A stretch of 64,000 bases of DNA from Muricoccus roseus (GCF_900141905.1 NZ_FQZF01000013.1:62001-126000), one strand, 5' to 3'; counted from the stretch's first letter, positions 1 through 10,930 are shown. Numbers and translations: made by a program. Notes: generated from the letters alone by a model not told the origin.

Positions 1-935
1 TCCCGGCCTTGCTGGCCGCGGGTCCGGCCCGCGCCGAATGGCCGGACCGGCCGGTCCGCATCATCGTGCCTTTCGCGCCAGGCGGCAGTTCCGACCTGAT
101 CGCGCGGCTGATCGGGACGGAGCTGCAGACACGGCTGGGCCAGCCGGTGGTGGTGGAGAACCGCGGTGGGGCCAACGGCGCGATCGGGATGGCAGCCGTG
201 GCCCAGTCCCCCGCCGACGGATACACCTTGGTGCAAGGCCACATCGGCACCCACGCGATCACGCCGGCCATCATGCGCAGCCCCGGCTACAGCACGCTGC
301 GCGACTTCACGACCGTCGCGGTTCCCGCCACCTCCTCCTCCGTGCTCGTGGTGCCACAGGCCAGCCCGGTCCGGAACCTGAAGGGGCTGCTCGACCTCGC
401 CCGCGCCAGGCCGGGCGGGCTGAGCTACGGCTCCCCCGGCGTGGGCTCGCCTTCCCACGTCACCGTCGTCCTGCTCTCGAAGATGACCGGAATCAGCGCG
501 CAGCACGTTCCCTATCGCGGCGGCGGCCCGGCCGTGACCGACCTCGTGGCCGGCACGCTGGACTTCATGTTTGCCGGCCCTTCGGAAGTCCTGGCGCAGG
601 TCCAGTCCGGCCGGCTGCGCGCCCTGGCCACCACCGGGGAACAGCGCTCACCCGGCAGCCCAGACCTGCCCACGGTCGCGGAAGCGGGCGTCCCGGGTTT
701 CCGGTTCACCGTCTGGCATGCCCTGTCGGCGCGTGCGGGCACGCCGGCCGCACCGCTTGAGCGGCTTCGTCAGGAGGTCGCCGCCATTCTCGGCACGGAC
801 GCGATCCAGGCGCGGCTTCGCGGCGTGGGCCTGGAACCCGGCTCGTCCGACGCCGCGGCCGGGGACGCCATGGTGCGGGGGGAGGTGACGAGGTGGGGCA
901 CGCTGGTGCATGAGGCCGGTATCCAGGTGGACTAA
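1..935 (+). CDS. Bug/TctC-family tripartite tricarboxylate transporter substrate-binding protein (5' end outside window)
   Basis: The gene is open from the left edge, so its true start lies upstream. The first residues (LLAAGPARAEW) look like the end of a signal peptide cut after ARA, followed by the mature start EWPDRPVRIIVPFAPGGSSD, typical of periplasmic Bug/TctC receptors. The family binds carboxylates or similar small ligands, either for tripartite tricarboxylate transporters or as orphan receptors. About 300 mature residues match the usual family length, so only the signal peptide is missing. No TctA/TctB membrane genes follow, so it is probably an orphan receptor. The ligand cannot be told from sequence. 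Confidence 0.9.
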   Translation, partial: PALLAAGPARAEWPDRPVRIIVPFAPGGSSDLIARLIGTELQTRLGQPVVVENRGGANGAIGMAAVAQSPADGYTLVQGHIGTHAITPAIMRSPGYSTLRDFTTVAVPATSSSVLVVPQASPVRNLKGLLDLARARPGGLSYGSPGVGSPSHVTVVLLSKMTGISAQHVPYRGGGPAVTDLVAGTLDFMFAGPSEVLAQVQSGRLRALATTGEQRSPGSPDLPTVAEAGVPGFRFTVWHALSARAGTPAAPLERLRQEVAAILGTDAIQARLRGVGLEPGSSDAAAGDAMVRGEVTRWGTLVHEAGIQVD

Positions 936-1189
936 AGCCCGGTTGGTCGGGGCCGGCTGCGGGAGATCCTCGGCGCCTCGCCGGCACGCATCTTTTGCTT
1001 GTCCTTGGGATCGGTGGAGTCGGCGTACTCTGCCGCCTGACCCCATTCCGAGCAGACGTGGAGTTGGTGGCTCCGGAACTTGCGGACCATCTCGCGCGCG
1101 ATCTCGCGAAGCGGAATGTCGCCGAAGAACTCCGTGGAGAGGCGGATGGTGGCATCGACATCCCGCTCGGCCCTGGCCGTCCAGGCCAC
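932..1189 (-). CDS. small hypothetical protein (uncertain)
   Basis: An 85-codon minus-strand frame convergent with the TctC-type gene, overlapping its last bases. The middle (IREAREMV-like helix, then KFRSHQLHVCSEWGQAA) reads like a charged amphipathic protein and looks more natural than the other frames here. No family is recognised. The C-terminus is basic and low complexity and may be read-through of noncoding DNA. It could be a remnant of a larger gene. Confidence is low because GC-rich DNA easily gives frames of this size. Confidence 0.35.
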   Translation of the reverse strand: MAWTARAERDVDATIRLSTEFFGDIPLREIAREMVRKFRSHQLHVCSEWGQAAEYADSTDPKDKQKMRAGEAPRISRSRPRPTGL

Positions 1190-1509
1190 ATTAGCTCTCC
1201 TGACCTTCCGGAAGGCCTCGAGGAGCGACGGTCATCGCCGTAGCGGGGACAGCGCGGCGCCCCCGTATGTCAGCTGACCTCAGTCCAGTGCTACCCTGGG
1301 CGGCGCGGAGAAGGGGTTCGACCGTCTCGAGCTTGTTCCGCGTCACCTCGTGCCGGGAAAGGGCGGGGAGGGAGCGGCGCCGCGAACCCGCCGGCTGCCA
1401 AGTCGGCCGGTGACGGGCTTATGCAGCACCCGGCCAAGGCCCGATCGGCGCCTAAAAGAACTGGATGTCAGAGGCTATGCTGCTGACCTGCCAGACCCCG
1501 CTGGAGGGT
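1190..1509. other. intergenic, no feature seen
   Basis: About 320 bases between the small hypothetical frame and the tRNA gene. I see no convincing coding frame, repeat or strong hairpin. Confidence 0.5.
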
Positions 1510-1583
1510 TGGCTGGGGAACCTGGATTCGAACCAAGACTGCCCGAGTCAGAGTCGGGAGTTCTACCGTTAAACTATTCCCCA
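1510..1583 (-). tRNA. tRNA-Gln (anticodon CUG)
   Basis: The minus strand folds as a full cloverleaf of 74 nt. The acceptor arms TGGGGAA and TTCCCCA pair. The anticodon stem CCCGA/TCGGG encloses the loop CTCTGAC, with CTG at positions 34-36. The T loop TTCGAAT is canonical, and the 3' end carries discriminator G plus an encoded CCA. The U1-A72 pair is typical of glutamine tRNAs. No integrase or duplicated 3' end lies beside it, so it is not the attachment site of the element further right. Confidence 0.96.
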
Positions 1584-1705
1584 ACGGCAGGCGCCCGGCC
1601 CTATAGCCCGGTGCGGAGCACCCTGCAACCCGGCTTGTGACAGGCCTAGTGGAATAAGGGCTTGCTCCACCCCATCTCCAGGCGGATCATCGAATTTACA
1701 GTGCC

Positions 1706-2776
1706 ATGCAGACCCGGAACGCTTCCCAGCCGCCGGGTGGCAGGCGGGGGGAGCCCCCCCCGGCGCCGCCCAGCATCCCCTACGCAGCGGCCCCTTCGGG
1801 GGCCCCGCTCTTCGCCGCGCTGGACCTGGGCACGAACAACTGCCGCCTGCTGGTCGCAAGCCCCTCCGGCCCCGCGGGCTTCCGCGTGCTGGACAGCTTC
1901 AGCCGCATCATCCGGCTCGGCGAGGGGCTCAGCTCCACCGGCGCGCTGTCGGATGCTGCGATGGACCGGGCCGAGGCCGCGCTGGAAGCCTGCGGCCAGA
2001 AACTGGCCCGCCGCCCCGTCCTGGCCATCCATGCCGTGGCGACCGAGGCCTGCCGCCGCGCCACCAACGGGCCCCGCTTCATGCAACGGGCCCAGAAGGC
2101 CCTGGGTGCCCCGATCCGTGTCATCCCGGCCCGCGAGGAGGCGGAGCTCGCCATGGAATCCTGCGCGCCGCTACTCCGGCCGCAGGACCGGCGCGCCCTC
2201 CTCTTCGATATCGGCGGCGGCTCGACCGAAATCGCCTGGATTCGCACGGACGACCCGGATCGGCCCCGGCTGATCGGCACGATCTCCGTCCCGCTCGGCG
2301 TCGTCACGCTGGTGGAGCGGGACGGCGCCGCCTGCTTCGGGGCGGACGGGTTCGACCGGGTCGTGCAGGAGGTGGCCGCGAAGTTCGAGGCCTTCGATGC
2401 CGTCCACTGCATCCGGCAGGAGATGCGGGCCGGGGGCGTGCGGCTGATGGGCACCTCGGGCACCGTCACCACCCTGGCCGGCATCGCGCTCGGCCTGCCG
2501 CGCTACAGCCGGGCGGTGGTGGACGGGCACGACCTGGAGATGGCCTGCGCCGACCGCGCGCTGGAGGCGCTGCGCTGCATGGGGCGGGACGGGCTCGCCG
2601 CGCATCCCTGCATCGGGCCGGAGCGGGTTGATTTCGTCCTGCCGGGCTGCGCCATCTACGCCGCCATCCGCCAGGTCTGGCCGGCTGCCGGCATCACCGT
2701 CTGCGACCGTGGCCTGCGCGAAGGCCTGCTGCTGCGGGCGATGCGGGAGCGCCGCCGCGGCCGCCGCGGCAACTGA
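1706..2776 (+). CDS. Ppx/GppA-family phosphatase (exopolyphosphatase or guanosine pentaphosphatase)
   Basis: The 356-residue product has the sugar-kinase/Hsp70-fold phosphate-binding start (ALDLGTNNCRLLVA, about residues 37-50), the second phosphate motif (LLFDIGGGSTEIAWI, about 168-182) and the MGTSGTVTTLAG segment, all diagnostic of the Ppx/GppA family. Members cut polyphosphate or pppGpp in the cytoplasm. At about 350 residues it is the short form without the C-terminal HD domain of E. coli Ppx. The first 30 residues are proline-rich and poorly conserved, so a later start is possible. It is followed 18 bp downstream by rlmE, an arrangement common in alphaproteobacteria, and the two are probably co-transcribed. 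Confidence 0.9.
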   Translation: MQTRNASQPPGGRRGEPPPAPPSIPYAAAPSGAPLFAALDLGTNNCRLLVASPSGPAGFRVLDSFSRIIRLGEGLSSTGALSDAAMDRAEAALEACGQKLARRPVLAIHAVATEACRRATNGPRFMQRAQKALGAPIRVIPAREEAELAMESCAPLLRPQDRRALLFDIGGGSTEIAWIRTDDPDRPRLIGTISVPLGVVTLVERDGAACFGADGFDRVVQEVAAKFEAFDAVHCIRQEMRAGGVRLMGTSGTVTTLAGIALGLPRYSRAVVDGHDLEMACADRALEALRCMGRDGLAAHPCIGPERVDFVLPGCAIYAAIRQVWPAAGITVCDRGLREGLLLRAMRERRRGRRGN

Positions 2777-2794
2777 ACCTTTAGGACCGACTCC

Positions 2795-3493
2795 GTGACC
2801 GAATCCCGCAACACGGGCGAGCGCAGCCTTTCCACCCGGCTGCGCACCGCCAAGGGCCGCACCACCGCCAGCCAGAAATGGCTCGAACGCCAGCTGAACG
2901 ACCCCTATGTGCGGGCCGCCAAGGCCCAGGGTTGGCGCTCCCGGGCTGCCTTCAAGATCATCGAGCTGGACGAGCGGTTCAAGCTCTTCCGCCCGAACCA
3001 GCGCATCGTGGATCTCGGCGCCGCCCCGGGCGGCTGGACGCAGGTGGCGGTGAAGCGCGCGGGCGAGCGGGGCAAGGTCGTCGCGCTGGACATCCTGCCG
3101 ATGGACCCGATCTCGGGCGCCATCGTCCTGCAGGGCGACTTCAACGAGGAATCGGCCGAGCAGGCCGTGCTGGAGGCACTGGATGGCCCGGCAGACCTCG
3201 TCATGTCCGACATCGCGCCCAACACCACGGGCCATAACGCCACCGACCACCTGCGCATCCTCGCCCTGGTGGAGCTGGCGACGAACTTCGCCCACAACGT
3301 CCTCTCCCCCGGCGGAGCCTTCGTGGCGAAGGTCTTCCAGGGCGGGACGGAGCGGGAGCTGCTGGCGGCGTTGAAGCGGGACTATGCCACGGTCCGGCAC
3401 GCCAAGCCCCCGGCCAGCCGGAAGGACAGCTCCGAGATGTATGTGGTGGCCCAGGGCTTCCGGGGCGGCCCGCAGGGCAACACGGGGCCGTGA
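2795..3493 (+). CDS. rlmE: 23S rRNA (uridine-2'-O) methyltransferase RlmE/FtsJ
   Basis: A GTG-start gene of 232 codons, the normal RrmJ/FtsJ length. The SAM-binding motif VDLGAAPGGW lies at residues 72-81. The catalytic tetrad K-D-K-E of 2'-O-methyltransferases is visible as K54 (SRAAFK), D139 (MSDIAP), K179 (FVAKVFQ) and E214 (SSEMYV). The enzyme methylates the ribose of U2552 in the A loop of 23S rRNA, late in 50S assembly. It probably shares a transcript with the phosphatase gene just upstream. Confidence 0.95.
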   Translation: MTESRNTGERSLSTRLRTAKGRTTASQKWLERQLNDPYVRAAKAQGWRSRAAFKIIELDERFKLFRPNQRIVDLGAAPGGWTQVAVKRAGERGKVVALDILPMDPISGAIVLQGDFNEESAEQAVLEALDGPADLVMSDIAPNTTGHNATDHLRILALVELATNFAHNVLSPGGAFVAKVFQGGTERELLAALKRDYATVRHAKPPASRKDSSEMYVVAQGFRGGPQGNTGP

Positions 3494-3570
3494 CTCACGC
3501 CCCGGGCGGGGGGCAGTGTCTCGTCACCGTCATGCGCCCGATCTTGCGGCGCGGGGCTGAAGGGGCGTAG

Positions 3571-5115
<1,545 letters not shown>

Positions 5116-5168
5116 CCGCCGGCGGCGCGGGCCCGCCCGGGCCCGTGCCGGCCAATCGCGGCTGGCCT

Positions 5169-5513
5169 TTACTTCAGCACCCAGCCATCCCGGCGCATGC
5201 AATCCTCCACGAAGGCCTCGCGCATCGGCTCGTTCTGGTCGCGGGTGCCGTAGCTCGGGCGGCGGTAATAGCCCTCGGTCTCGCGGCAGCGCCGGTTCGC
5301 GCCCTCGCCCTTGCATTCGCGGGAGCCTGGCACCCATCCGCCCCGGTCGGTCATCACCGTCATGTTGGCGGGCGGCGCGGCCTGGAAGGCACCGGCCTCG
5401 CAGCGCGCCAGGGCCGCGTCCCGCATCTGCGGCGTCGCGCCCGGGCGTTCCCATTGGGCGCAGCCGGCCAGGCCCAGGGCGAGCAGGGGAATCGACCAGG
5501 CACGAATCATCAA
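5169..5513 (-). CDS. small putative lipoprotein
   Basis: A 114-residue protein with a short hydrophobic leader and a lipobox (LALGLAGCAQW), so Cys is expected to be lipidated and the protein anchored in an envelope membrane. The mature part has conserved-looking cysteines (RCEAGAF, SRECKGEG, NRRCRE, EDCMRRDGW) that may form disulphides in the periplasm. The ending EDCMRRDGWVLK resembles other small alphaproteobacterial lipoproteins of unknown function. It is transcribed against guaB and the downstream methyltransferase. No function is assigned. Confidence 0.75.
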   Translation of the reverse strand: MMIRAWSIPLLALGLAGCAQWERPGATPQMRDAALARCEAGAFQAAPPANMTVMTDRGGWVPGSRECKGEGANRRCRETEGYYRRPSYGTRDQNEPMREAFVEDCMRRDGWVLK

Positions 5514-5689
5514 GGGGACCTCTTTCCTGAACGCAACGACCCTATCACGGGCAGCGACCCTGCCGAGGGGCTGCCCAGCGCCGTGCCGCTTGCGGCCGGG
5601 CCGCGTCCCGCCGATCTAGCATCCATGTCCATTCCAAATCCTTGCGACGCGGCGCCAGCGCCCCGCGCCCGATCGCCCGGTTCCCCGCC

Positions 5690-6997
5690 ATGACCCCGCT
5701 TGCCCGCCTTGCCGCCGCCGTATCGCTCCTGGCCGAGCTGGAAGCGGCCCCGCGCCGCCCGGCCGATGCGGTGGCGAATGATTTCTTCCGTGCCCGCCGC
5801 TACATCGGCGGCGGCGACCGGCGCGCCGTCTCCGAACGCGCCTGGACCGTGGTGCGGGAACGCCTGCGCCTGGACTGGCATCTCGCCCGCGCCGGCGCCC
5901 GGCCGACCGCCCGCCTCCTCCTCGCCGCGCACATGCTCCTGGTCGAAGGAGGGCGCCTTCCCGGTGTCGATGCCGCCTTCAGCGGGGAGGGCTATGCCGA
6001 GCCGCGCCTGACCCCGGAGGAGCGGCGGGTGCTGGCGCAGCTGGAGGGGCAGCCCCTCATCCATCCCGAGATGGATGAGGCCACCCGGCTCAACCTGCCG
6101 GGCTGGGCCATGGACGGGCTGCGCTCCCGCTTCGGGGAAGCGCTGCCGCAGGCGGCCGCGGCCATGGAGACCGGTGCGCCGCTCGACCTACGCGTGAATC
6201 TTCTCCGGACCACCCGCGAAGCCGCAGCCAAGGCCCTGGCCGCGGAAGGCATCGCCACCGAGCCCACGGCCTTCTCTCCCTGGGGGCTGCGCGTGGCGGA
6301 CCGGCGCCCGATCCTTAACACCCGCGCGTTCCAGGACGGGCTGGTGGAGATCCAGGATGAGGGCAGCCAGCTCATCGCGCTGCTGGCCGATGCCCGGCCC
6401 GGGATGAAGGTGGCTGATTACTGCGCCGGCGCGGCCGGGAAGACCCTGGCCATGGCGGCCACCATGGCCAATCGCGGTCGCATTGCCGCGCTGGACGTCT
6501 CCGCCCCGCGCCTGACCGGGGCGGCCAAGCGCCTGCGGCGCGCCGGGGTGGACAATGCCGAGACGCATCTGCTGGAGGCCGGCGACCGCTGGGTGAAGCG
6601 CCGGGCCGGCAATTACGACCGCGTGTTGGTGGACGCGCCCTGCACGGGCACGGGCACCTGGAGGCGGAACCCGGACGCACGCCTGCGCACCACAGGCGAA
6701 GATTACGCCGAACTCATCACGAAACAGCGCGCCATTCTCGATAAGGCGGCGTCCCTGGTGCGCCCGGGCGGGAAGCTGATCTACGCTACCTGTTCGGTGC
6801 TACCGGGTGAGGATGAAGAGCAGGTGCGCGACTTCCTCGACACGCATGCCGACTTCGAAGCCGTCCCTCTCGCCCAGGCCTGGGCCGAGGCGGGCATGGA
6901 CGGCACGCCGCCGGGGGAGGGGGCGCATATGGCCCTCGCTCCACACAGCCACGGCACGGACGGTTTCTTCGCCGCCGTGCTGCGACGCCGGTCCTGA
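5690..6997 (+). CDS. RsmB/NOP-family RNA m5C methyltransferase
   Basis: I chose the ATG at 5690, although the frame is open further up to a TTG, because family homology starts with TPLARLAAAVSLLAELE. The N-terminal 140 residues are a NusB-like RNA-binding domain. The catalytic domain carries the SAM motif YCAGAAGKTLAMA, the DAPCTGTGTWRRNPD segment with the family's first cysteine, and the ATCSVLPGEDEEQV segment with the nucleophilic cysteine. The family methylates cytosine-5 in rRNA or tRNA. RsmB (16S C967) is the closest named relative, but the exact site cannot be told, so no symbol is given. Confidence 0.9.
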   Translation: MTPLARLAAAVSLLAELEAAPRRPADAVANDFFRARRYIGGGDRRAVSERAWTVVRERLRLDWHLARAGARPTARLLLAAHMLLVEGGRLPGVDAAFSGEGYAEPRLTPEERRVLAQLEGQPLIHPEMDEATRLNLPGWAMDGLRSRFGEALPQAAAAMETGAPLDLRVNLLRTTREAAAKALAAEGIATEPTAFSPWGLRVADRRPILNTRAFQDGLVEIQDEGSQLIALLADARPGMKVADYCAGAAGKTLAMAATMANRGRIAALDVSAPRLTGAAKRLRRAGVDNAETHLLEAGDRWVKRRAGNYDRVLVDAPCTGTGTWRRNPDARLRTTGEDYAELITKQRAILDKAASLVRPGGKLIYATCSVLPGEDEEQVRDFLDTHADFEAVPLAQAWAEAGMDGTPPGEGAHMALAPHSHGTDGFFAAVLRRRS

Positions 6998-7022
6998 GCC
7001 CCCCGGCCCGGCGGGCGCGGCA

Positions 7023-7586
7023 GTGGTGCAGGTGCGTCGGGCCCGGCCGGAGGATGCGCCAGCCATCGGCGCCGTGCATCGCATCGCCTGGCAGGATACC
7101 TATCCCGGGATCCTGCCCGACGCCTATCTGGCCGGGCTGGACGAGAGGCGGATCGCGGCCGGCTATCTTCGCGCCATGCTCGCCCGGCGGGGCGGGGAGG
7201 CGGTCTTCGTCGCCTGCGCCCCGGACGGCCGCATGGTCGGCTTCGCCTCGGCCGGCCCGGCCCGGCGCGAGGGGATCGCGGCGGGCGAGATCGAAACCCT
7301 CTATCTCCTGCCGGACTGGCGCGACCAAGGGGTGGGCCGCCGCCTAATGCGGGCATCGGCCGCGCATCTCTCGGCCATTGGCTGCGCCTCCGCCATGCTC
7401 TGGGTTCTCTCGGCCAATGGCGCGGGCTGGTTCTACCGGCGCCTGGGCGGCCGGGCGGTGGGGCGTGAGGCGATCTGCGTCGGCGGCCGGACGGTGGAGC
7501 AGACGGCGGTGCTCTGGAACCCCATCACCCTCCTTCTGGATGCGACGGCCGCCACACGGGAAGGGGATGCGCGAGGGGAGGGTTGA
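7023..7586 (+). CDS. GNAT-family N-acetyltransferase
   Basis: The conserved protein begins at VQVRRARPEDAPAIGAVH. Tandem GTG codons at 7023 and 7026, about 25 bp after the methyltransferase stop, are the likely start. The longer frame reaching back to 6807 overlaps the upstream gene and is not used. The acetyl-CoA-binding motif A (LYLLPDWRDQGVGRRLM) and the later NGAGWFYRRLGG segment are typical of small-molecule GNATs. The C-terminal 20 residues extend past the domain. The substrate is unknown. It lies in an apparent same-strand run from the RNA methyltransferase to guaA. Confidence 0.85.
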   Translation: MVQVRRARPEDAPAIGAVHRIAWQDTYPGILPDAYLAGLDERRIAAGYLRAMLARRGGEAVFVACAPDGRMVGFASAGPARREGIAAGEIETLYLLPDWRDQGVGRRLMRASAAHLSAIGCASAMLWVLSANGAGWFYRRLGGRAVGREAICVGGRTVEQTAVLWNPITLLLDATAATREGDARGEG

Positions 7587-7607
7587 AGCGGACGGGATTC
7601 TGTGGTG

Positions 7608-9215
7608 ATGGCCGCCATGGCCGACACGACTCCCCCCGCCCCCTACGCCAACCTCCCCGGCAGCGAGCGCCACCAGCGCCTGCTCATCCTGGATTTCGGA
7701 AGCCAGGTGACGCAGCTCATCGCCCGCCGCCTGCGCGAGGAGGGCGTCTATTGCGAGATCTGGCCCTTCACCGCCGATGAGGCGCGGATCCGCGCCTTCG
7801 ACCCTATGGGCATCATCCTCTCCGGCGGTCCTGCCTCCGTGACCGAGGGCGAGAGCCCCCGCGCGCCCCAGGCCGTGTTCGGCATGGGCCTGCCCGTCCT
7901 CGGCATCTGCTACGGCCAGCAGACCATGTGCGCTCAGCTCGGCGGCCAGGTGGAGGGGAGCGACCACCGGGAGTTCGGCCGCGCCCATGTGGTGGTGGCT
8001 GAGGATTGCGAGCTGTTCCAGGGCGTGTGGGACAAGGGCGCGCGCGAGCAGGTCTGGATGAGCCATGGCGACCGCGTGACCGCCCTGCCGCCGGGTTTTC
8101 GCGCCGTCGCCACCTCCGAGGGCGCGCCCTTCGCCGCCATCGCGGACGACGCGCGCCACTTCTACGGCGTGCAGTTCCATCCGGAGGTGGTCCACACGCC
8201 GCACGGCCATGCGCTGCTGAAGAACTTCGTCCGCCGGATCTGCGGGGCTAAGGGCGACTGGACCATGGGCGCCTTCCGGCACGAGGAGATTGAGCGGATC
8301 CGCGCCAAGGTCGGCAAGGGCAAGGTGGTGTGCGGCCTCTCGGGGGGCGTCGATTCCTCCGTCGCCGCCGTGCTGCTGCATGAGGCGATCGGCGACCAGC
8401 TCACCTGCATCTATGTGGATCACGGGCTGATGCGCGGCGGCGAGACGGAGCAGGTGGTCTCGACCTTCCGGGACCGCTTCAACATCAAGCTCATCCATCG
8501 GGACGCGAGCGACCTGTTCCTCGGCGCCCTGGCCGGGGTGACGGATCCCGAGGTGAAGCGCAAGACCATCGGGCGCCTGTTCATCGAGGTGTTCGAGGAG
8601 GAGCAGGCGAAGCTCGGCGGCGCCGACTTCCTGGCGCAGGGGACCCTTTACCCCGATGTGATCGAGAGCGTCTCCGCCACTGGCGGGCCCTCCGTCACCA
8701 TCAAGTCCCACCACAATGTCGGCGGCCTGCCCGAGGGCATGCGGATGCAGCTGGTGGAGCCGCTGCGTGAGCTGTTCAAGGATGAGGTTCGCGCCCTCGG
8801 CCGCGAGCTGGGCGTGCCCGAGGTCATCGTGGGCCGCCATCCCTTCCCCGGGCCGGGCCTGGCGATCCGCATCCCCGGCGAGGTGACGCGGGAGAAGGTC
8901 GCCATCCTGCAGAAGGCCGACGCGATCTTCCTCGAGGAGATCCGCAACGCCAACCTCTACGACGCCATCTGGCAGGCCTTCGTCGTGCTGCTGCCCGTGC
9001 GCACCGTGGGGGTGATGGGCGACGGCCGCACCTATGACCAGGCCTGCGCGCTGCGTGCCGTGACGAGCACGGACGGCATGACGGCCGATGTGTACCCCTT
9101 CGACGTCTCCTTCCTCTCCCGCGTGGCGAACCGCATCGTCAACGAGGTGCGCGGCATCAACCGCGTGACCTATGACGTGACAAGCAAGCCGCCGGGCACG
9201 ATCGAGTGGGAATAA
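7608..9215 (+). CDS. guaA: GMP synthase (glutamine-hydrolysing)
   Basis: A complete two-domain enzyme converting XMP to GMP with ATP and glutamine. The class I amidotransferase domain has its nucleophile at about C101 ([10 protein letters not shown]) and the His-Glu pair in FHPEVVHTP. The ATP-pyrophosphatase P-loop LSGGVDSS is near residue 245. The family dimerisation domain follows and ends in the conserved [11 protein letters not shown] codons at 7602/7605 and an ATG at 7617 are alternative starts. The 3' end is the insertion point of the element to the right, and the end of the gene is intact. Confidence 0.98.
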   Translation: MAAMADTTPPAPYANLPGSERHQRLLILDFGSQVTQLIARRLREEGVYCEIWPFTADEARIRAFDPMGIILSGGPASVTEGESPRAPQAVFGMGLPVLGICYGQQTMCAQLGGQVEGSDHREFGRAHVVVAEDCELFQGVWDKGAREQVWMSHGDRVTALPPGFRAVATSEGAPFAAIADDARHFYGVQFHPEVVHTPHGHALLKNFVRRICGAKGDWTMGAFRHEEIERIRAKVGKGKVVCGLSGGVDSSVAAVLLHEAIGDQLTCIYVDHGLMRGGETEQVVSTFRDRFNIKLIHRDASDLFLGALAGVTDPEVKRKTIGRLFIEVFEEEQAKLGGADFLAQGTLYPDVIESVSATGGPSVTIKSHHNVGGLPEGMRMQLVEPLRELFKDEVRALGRELGVPEVIVGRHPFPGPGLAIRIPGEVTREKVAILQKADAIFLEEIRNANLYDAIWQAFVVLLPVRTVGVMGDGRTYDQACALRAVTSTDGMTADVYPFDVSFLSRVANRIVNEVRGINRVTYDVTSKPPGTIEWE

Positions 9216-9509
9216 TTTTTGCCCATCCGAGGGTATCCGAAACTACGCCAGAATACGACGTAACCACCTGAAAAACAAAAACATTTCAGTCGAGACCTAT
9301 CGAGAGCTATCGGTGGGTATCAAACGCGTCTGTCGTGCCCGCTGACGGACCCTGCCCCCGTTGATCATCCGGAAAATCGAAAGTACCGTCATAGCGACCG
9401 AGGCTAATGACGGTACTTTTTTCAGCCTAACACGCTGAACATAAACAGATATTCCCGTCAAAAGCCTCCAAAAGCCGCGTGACGGTACTTTTCCGCGAAG
9501 AGGCCCAGA
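9216..9509. other. presumed left attachment region of the integrated element
   Basis: This 294-bp stretch separates the guaA stop from the integrase start. Composition falls from very GC-rich to AT-richer immediately after the guaA stop (AATAATTTTTGCCC). The 3' end of guaA is an established insertion site for this kind of integrase, so the core site probably spans the last guaA codons. No second copy of the guaA end is found in the window, so attR must lie beyond 64,000. Confidence 0.65.
9380..9492. repeat. three copies of TGACGGTACTTT (one inverted) before the integrase gene
   Basis: Inverted arms AAAGTACCGTCAT (9380-9392) and ATGACGGTACTTT (9407-9419) pair perfectly over 13 bp. A third, direct copy TGACGGTACTTTT is at 9480-9492, just before the integrase ribosome-binding site. 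Repeats of this kind beside an integrase are often arm-type binding sites for the recombinase or its excisionase. The first pair, followed by a T run (9417-9422), could also work as a rho-independent terminator for guaA. Confidence 0.6.
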
Positions 9510-10766
9510 ATGTTGACGGATGCAGCACTCAAGTGCATGAAACCAAAAGCAAAAATGTACAAGGTGACCGATCGTGACGGCATGTATGTGCGTGTCGCGC
9601 CGACAGGCGGCATCTCGTTCAGGCTCGACTATCGGCTGAACGGCAGGCGGGAGACCGTCCATCTCGGCAAGTACGCCCGAGATGGGATCTCGCTCGCCCG
9701 CGCGCGGGAATTGTGCCTGGACGCGAAACGCATGATCGCCGAGGGGCGGTCCCCCGCCATCGAGAAGCAGCGGGAGAAGCGCCGGATCAAGGAGGCCAAG
9801 AGCTTCGGCGAGTTCGGCGAGAAGTGGCTGACGGGCGCGCCCATGGCGGACAGCACGCGCGCCATGCGCCGCGCCATATTCGAGCGTGAACTCAAGCCGG
9901 TCTGGCAGAACCGTTTGCTGACCGAAATCACGCCTGATGACCTGCGCGCCCACTGCGCCAAGATCGTGGAACGGGGCGCGCCCGCGACGGCCATCCATGT
10001 GCGGGATATCCTGAAGCAGATCTACGCCTTCGCCATCCTCCACGGCGAGAAGGTCGCGAACCCGGCCGATGACGTTGGTCCGGCTTCGATTGCCACGTTC
10101 ACGCCCAAGGACCGGGCGCTTTCGCCGACCGAGATCCGCATCATGCTCAAGCAACTGGAGCATGTCGCGACGCTGCCGACGATCCGGCTCGGCATGAAGC
10201 TCTACCTCCTCACCATGGTCCGGAAGAGCGAACTACAGGACGCGGTCTGGGATGAAGTCGATTTCGAAAACGCCGTCTGGACGATCCCGAAGGAGCGCAT
10301 GAAGCGATCGAAGCCGCACAATGTCTACCTGTGCCGGCAGACCCTCGACATCATGATCGCGCTCAAGACCTGCGCCGGTAATTCCCGGTATCTGCTGCCT
10401 TCCCGCTACGATGCGGATGCGCCGATGTCGCGGGCGACCTTCAACCGGGTCACCTACGCGGTCGTCGAACAGGCCAAGAAGGAGGGGCTGCCGCTGGAGC
10501 CTTTCACCGTGCATGACCTGCGTCGCACTGGTTCGACGCTGCTCAATGAGTTGGGCTTCAACCGCGACTGGATCGAAAAGTGCCTGGCGCACGAGGACGG
10601 GCGTTCATCACGCGGCGTCTACAACAAGGCCGAATACGAGGTTCAGCGTCGCCACATGATGCAGGAATGGGCCGACACCGTCGATGCCTGGGTCGAGGGA
10701 CGGAAGTATGTTCCGACGCTGCTGCCGACAGTCATGCCGTCTATCGCGCTCGATCCTGCCCTTTGA
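9510..10766 (+). CDS. tyrosine recombinase/integrase, P4 type (DUF4102 N-terminus)
   Basis: The 418-residue protein starts MLTDAALKCMKPKAKMYKVTD, the DUF4102 arm-binding domain of P4-like integrases, followed by a SAM-like core-binding domain and the C-terminal catalytic domain. The catalytic R (MVRKSELQD), H-x-x-R (HDLRRTGSTLLNELG), second H (CLAHED) and Y nucleophile (SRGVYNKAEY) are all present, so it should be active. GAAGAGG lies about 8 bp before the ATG. Its position right after guaA marks it as the integrase that put the element there. Its 3' end is duplicated near 15.7 kb. Confidence 0.95.
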   Translation: MLTDAALKCMKPKAKMYKVTDRDGMYVRVAPTGGISFRLDYRLNGRRETVHLGKYARDGISLARARELCLDAKRMIAEGRSPAIEKQREKRRIKEAKSFGEFGEKWLTGAPMADSTRAMRRAIFERELKPVWQNRLLTEITPDDLRAHCAKIVERGAPATAIHVRDILKQIYAFAILHGEKVANPADDVGPASIATFTPKDRALSPTEIRIMLKQLEHVATLPTIRLGMKLYLLTMVRKSELQDAVWDEVDFENAVWTIPKERMKRSKPHNVYLCRQTLDIMIALKTCAGNSRYLLPSRYDADAPMSRATFNRVTYAVVEQAKKEGLPLEPFTVHDLRRTGSTLLNELGFNRDWIEKCLAHEDGRSSRGVYNKAEYEVQRRHMMQEWADTVDAWVEGRKYVPTLLPTVMPSIALDPAL

Positions 10767-10930
10767 CCGGGTGGGACTTGCGCTTGGTGACGTCGGGATG
10801 CTGTGCGCGATGGATCGGCTTCGCGCGCCGCGCCAGCAACCAGGCGTGGACCTCGGCGAGATCCCAGACGATGCAGCGCGGTGACAGCGCGAAGCGGCGT
10901 GAAATTCGCCGCGCTGCTCTATTTGATAGA
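10656..10930. repeat. direct repeat copy A: integrase 3' end plus alpA
   Basis: This 275-bp stretch holds the last codons of the integrase and most of an opposing alpA-like gene. It is clearly homologous, in the same orientation, to 15653-15931. By eye identity is about 80-85 percent, too low for a fresh duplication. The 5-kb block between the copies carries metal-resistance cargo. Confidence 0.85.

Noticed and set aside
1510-1583. tRNA-Gln as the attachment site of the element
   Set aside because: No integrase or duplicated tRNA end is nearby, and eight kilobases of ordinary chromosomal genes separate it from the integrase at guaA.
7344-8840. 498-codon minus-strand frame opposite guaA
   Set aside because: Antisense shadow of a conserved enzyme gene, without recognisable protein features.
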